From positions 13,437,856 through 13,501,855 of the forward strand of contig NC_135246.1 in assembly GCF_947623445.1 (NCBI RefSeq): a stretch of 64,000 nt of DNA. Reading direction: 5' to 3'. Below are positions 62,001 through 64,000 of the stretch, in pieces. A model generated the notes under the pieces. It did not search any database. It was not told the DNA's origin and saw nothing but the letters and a program-made list of their open reading frames with translations. Position 1 is the stretch's first letter. Every line of letters begins with the position of its first letter. This stretch comes from Clavelina lepadiformis. Taxonomy: Eukaryota > Chordata > Ascidiacea > Aplousobranchia > Clavelinidae. A program made the translations under genes and the position numbers.

Positions 62001-64000
62001 ACTGTACATGTTACCTGCATCGCTGCTTGTAAGAATGTAGTTGTAGAATTGTCAAGTGCTCAAGTAACAAGAAAGAAACAGAAAGTTTCCATTACGGAGA
62101 AAGTAAACGACACCATTGTAAAATTTGAGTAAGTTTGTTATTTCTCGTTGTTTCAGGCTTTACAACCTGGCTGAAAGTTTAAGGTGTTTTAACCTACTCA
62201 TTTGTATAGTGGTGTAGCCCCAGGAGAATACACACTACATGTATCCCACAATGACTGGTGTTGGGAAAGCGAATCCAAAAAAGTAACAGTCCCAAAAGAA
62301 CTGGTGAAAGACACTGTTCCTCTTGCACATTTCAAACAGTCTGGTTTTGTTCTGGTTTGTTCCATTTCTCATGACATCAAAATGGTGAGCTATCCTTAGC
62401 GTTGCTTTTCATGCAGTCAGATGCTTTGTTGTCTCATTAAGGTTTTTCACAGACTTAGCCAGTGAATTCTTAATGTTTTTGTGCGTTGGTTATATATCAG
62501 TGATTAATTGCATTTATTATATAATGGCATTTATTGAAGTTACATTTTAAAGGTTATTCACCATGCTGGTGAACCTGTTGATACATTTTCCCTAAAAAAA
62601 GGCAGAAATCGCTTGTGTCTTTCGAACCTTGGCAAATATACTTTGGAACCTCAATCTTGCCACAAGTTTGATGTTCAGTCTCCCATTGTTTTCGACACCG
62701 CTAATCCAAAGCCAATCAACCTTCATGCAATTGCTCATGAAGCTGTAATAACTATGGAAGCCAAAAAACTATATCTGGAATCCCCACTCAAGGAAGATAA
62801 AATTCAAGTTGAGATTCGGTCTTCCAGGGGAAAAGGTAGCATGACCACTTTCATAAAATCATGTCTGTAATATATTGTGATGTATTGCACCATTAAGTGA
62901 CGTTAGCATCATTTAACTAGGATAGTTATCTATGACCTTTATCAACTTACTGTAGCATGTTTAAGTGTAGTGATGATTATCTTTTTGTGCAGTTACAAAA
63001 GATTATTTAACCTTAAGTGAGGAAAGCATAGATGGAAAGAAGGTATGTGATTTCTTATGTCACATGAACTTATACACTTATCAGTCTCATATTGCAGTAA
63101 AAAACAGATTTTTACAATAGGACACCATCTTGTACAAACTCTCATACTGGGCCAGTGATGGTGAAAAACTTGACATTACTCCAGTGTCAAAGCTGCTTCT
63201 GTTTGACCCACCCACTGCCGCAGCGTCAATGCAGTCTGGTAAGATGGTTTATTCTTGCTTAAACATAAGCCAATATCCTGTTGTGTAGTTGGCATATGCA
63301 CTTCATACTATGTCAGTATTGATTTAATACTTCTTACTAGAGGAAATTTAAAATGTATTTTATTACATTTAGGAAGCTGCGCTGTAGAACTTGTCCGATT
63401 CAAAGGTATAGTTGGTACCTTTGTCACTGGCCAAATAAATCCTCCTCTAAGTGGTGTAGCTGTATCCATATCAACTGTGGGTAGTGAAGTGGAACCCATT
63501 TCACTTAAAACAGGAAAAGATGGAAAATACAAGTAGGGATTTTTTGAAGTACATTTATTCTTTTTCAGTGAGAGGTTTTTATAGGAACTATTGAAAACAG
63601 TTTTTTGACCTTTGAATATTTTTGATTTTTAGAGTTGGGCCGCTTCACCCTCAAACGGAGTATGCAATCTCAGCATCATTGGATGATTATGTGCTTACTC
63701 CTGTACCTGATAAACGTGGTGATTTTCTGGCCAAGAAATTAAGCAAGCTAATTTTTAAAGTAAGAAAAATTTGACTTATTCTCTTTCTTCATCTCATTGT
63801 GAATTCTATTCGAAAAGGGAATATTTTTTTGCAAATTTTGCTTGCACACTTACGAAGTGTCTCTTCATTTTGCAGATAAACCTGGGCACAGATGAAACAC
63901 CATTGCCAGGAGTTTTGCTCTCCATTAGTGGTGGTGATTACAGAAGTAATAATTTAACAGGAAAAGATGGAAGTCTTACTTTGACAAAACTTGTAAGAGA
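56006..64000 (+). CDS. NOMO1: Nodal modulator (NOMO), N-terminal ~73%, runs off the window
   Basis: NOMO is a large single-pass ER glycoprotein with a lumenal array of Ig-like/CNA-B-type beta-sandwich repeats. It partners NCLN and TMEM147 in the ribosome-associated complex for multipass membrane proteins, and was first described as a modulator of Nodal signalling. Twenty in-phase exons: 56006-56137, 56774-56863, 57359-57404, 57663-57763, 57930-58112, 59351-59506, 59762-59925, 60146-60279, 60457-60549, 61145-61200, 61291-61498, 61713-61789, 61941-62128, 62210-62384, 62553-62835, 62993-63042, 63121-63238, 63373-63532, 63633-63759 and 63876 to the edge. About 888 residues are in the window, of roughly 1,220 in human. 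The signal peptide is MVNLNLYAVCWFLLSIVEVV; the next residues, EILGCGGFVKSD, match vertebrate NOMO. Other diagnostic stretches are CTKGKDINFVFKGFAVSG, HNDWCWES and LSYWASDGEKLDITP. The C-terminal transmembrane segment lies outside. The symbol follows the human gene; vertebrate copies NOMO1-3 are recent duplicates. Confidence 0.95.
56889..56911. repeat. (TA)n microsatellite in NOMO intron 2
   Basis: TA dinucleotide run directly beside the fold-back element at 56921. Confidence 0.85.
56921..57122. mobile_element. Fold-back MITE in NOMO intron 2
   Basis: The left arm, from ATAAGGCACTAC to GGGTTAACTTCATC, is repeated in inverted orientation to the right end GTAGTGCCTTAT. Arms are about 75 bp with few mismatches, separated by about 50 bp. 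The outer ends form ATAAGGCACTAC/GTAGTGCCTTAT. Insertion next to a TA run fits a TA-targeting family, but the duplication is not certain. Confidence 0.8.
58553..58567. repeat. Poly-C tract in NOMO intron 5
   Basis: A run of about 14 cytosines, unusual in this AT-rich sequence. Confidence 0.8.
60723..61048. mobile_element. hAT-type element in NOMO intron 9
   Basis: The left end CAGGGGTCGGGAACC pairs with the right end GGTTCCCGACCTCTG, and the interior repeats GAGCCAT motifs near both ends. Flanking 8-mers (GGCTACGG and GTTTACAC) match at only four positions, so the copy is old or one end is shifted. The open frame at 60896-61144 is a by-product. Confidence 0.8.

Noticed and set aside
1-64000. 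tRNA, rRNA or CRISPR features
   Set aside because: No complete cloverleaf, rRNA segment or regularly spaced repeat array was seen by reading; a covariance-model scan would be needed to exclude tRNAs fully.

Overview
The window is animal nuclear DNA. It is AT-rich, with intron-containing genes (most introns about 0.1-1 kb), intergenic space filled with short inverted-repeat transposons, and proteins closest to those of chordates. A tunicate (ascidian) or another invertebrate deuterostome fits best, but this is inferred from gene content and compactness, not from a species-specific marker. I found no operons, CRISPR arrays, tRNA or rRNA genes.

Layout: 0.05-0.67 kb is a fold-back element. 1.46-2.16 kb is an eroded coding relic. 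4.3-18.2 kb (minus) is a full-length ASCC3, the double-cassette Ski2-like helicase. 18.4-20.4 kb holds two hAT-type elements with perfect 8-bp target duplications. 24.1-27.2 kb is a convergent pair of PLAC8-domain genes with the same exon structure. 33.6-36.1 kb (minus) is a seven-exon gene of unknown family. 38.75-38.85 kb (minus) encodes a 33-residue membrane micropeptide that reads as a sarcolipin/phospholamban-type SERCA regulator. 41.4-44.4 kb (minus) is a complete S-adenosylmethionine decarboxylase gene (AMD1) whose leader carries a six-codon upstream ORF ending Asp-Val-Ser-stop. 45-49 kb is mostly transposon debris. 52.5-53.1 kb is a two-exon gene for a Cys-rich secreted peptide. 56.0-64.0 kb (plus) is the first 20 exons of NOMO, an ER membrane-complex protein, running off the end.

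The most interesting points are the micropeptide gene lying between ASCC3 and AMD1, which matches the linkage of ASCC3, AMD1 and PLN on human chromosome 6q, and the MAGDIS-like uORF of AMD1. The genes do not form one pathway. AMD1 makes the aminopropyl donor for polyamines, ASCC3 acts in ribosome-collision clearance and alkylation repair, NOMO acts in ER membrane-protein biogenesis, and the micropeptide probably acts on the SR/ER calcium pump. Exon boundaries for NOMO, AMD1, PLAC8, the micropeptide, the Cys-rich peptide and the unknown gene were read from splice signals with phase checks. ASCC3 exon limits are approximate.
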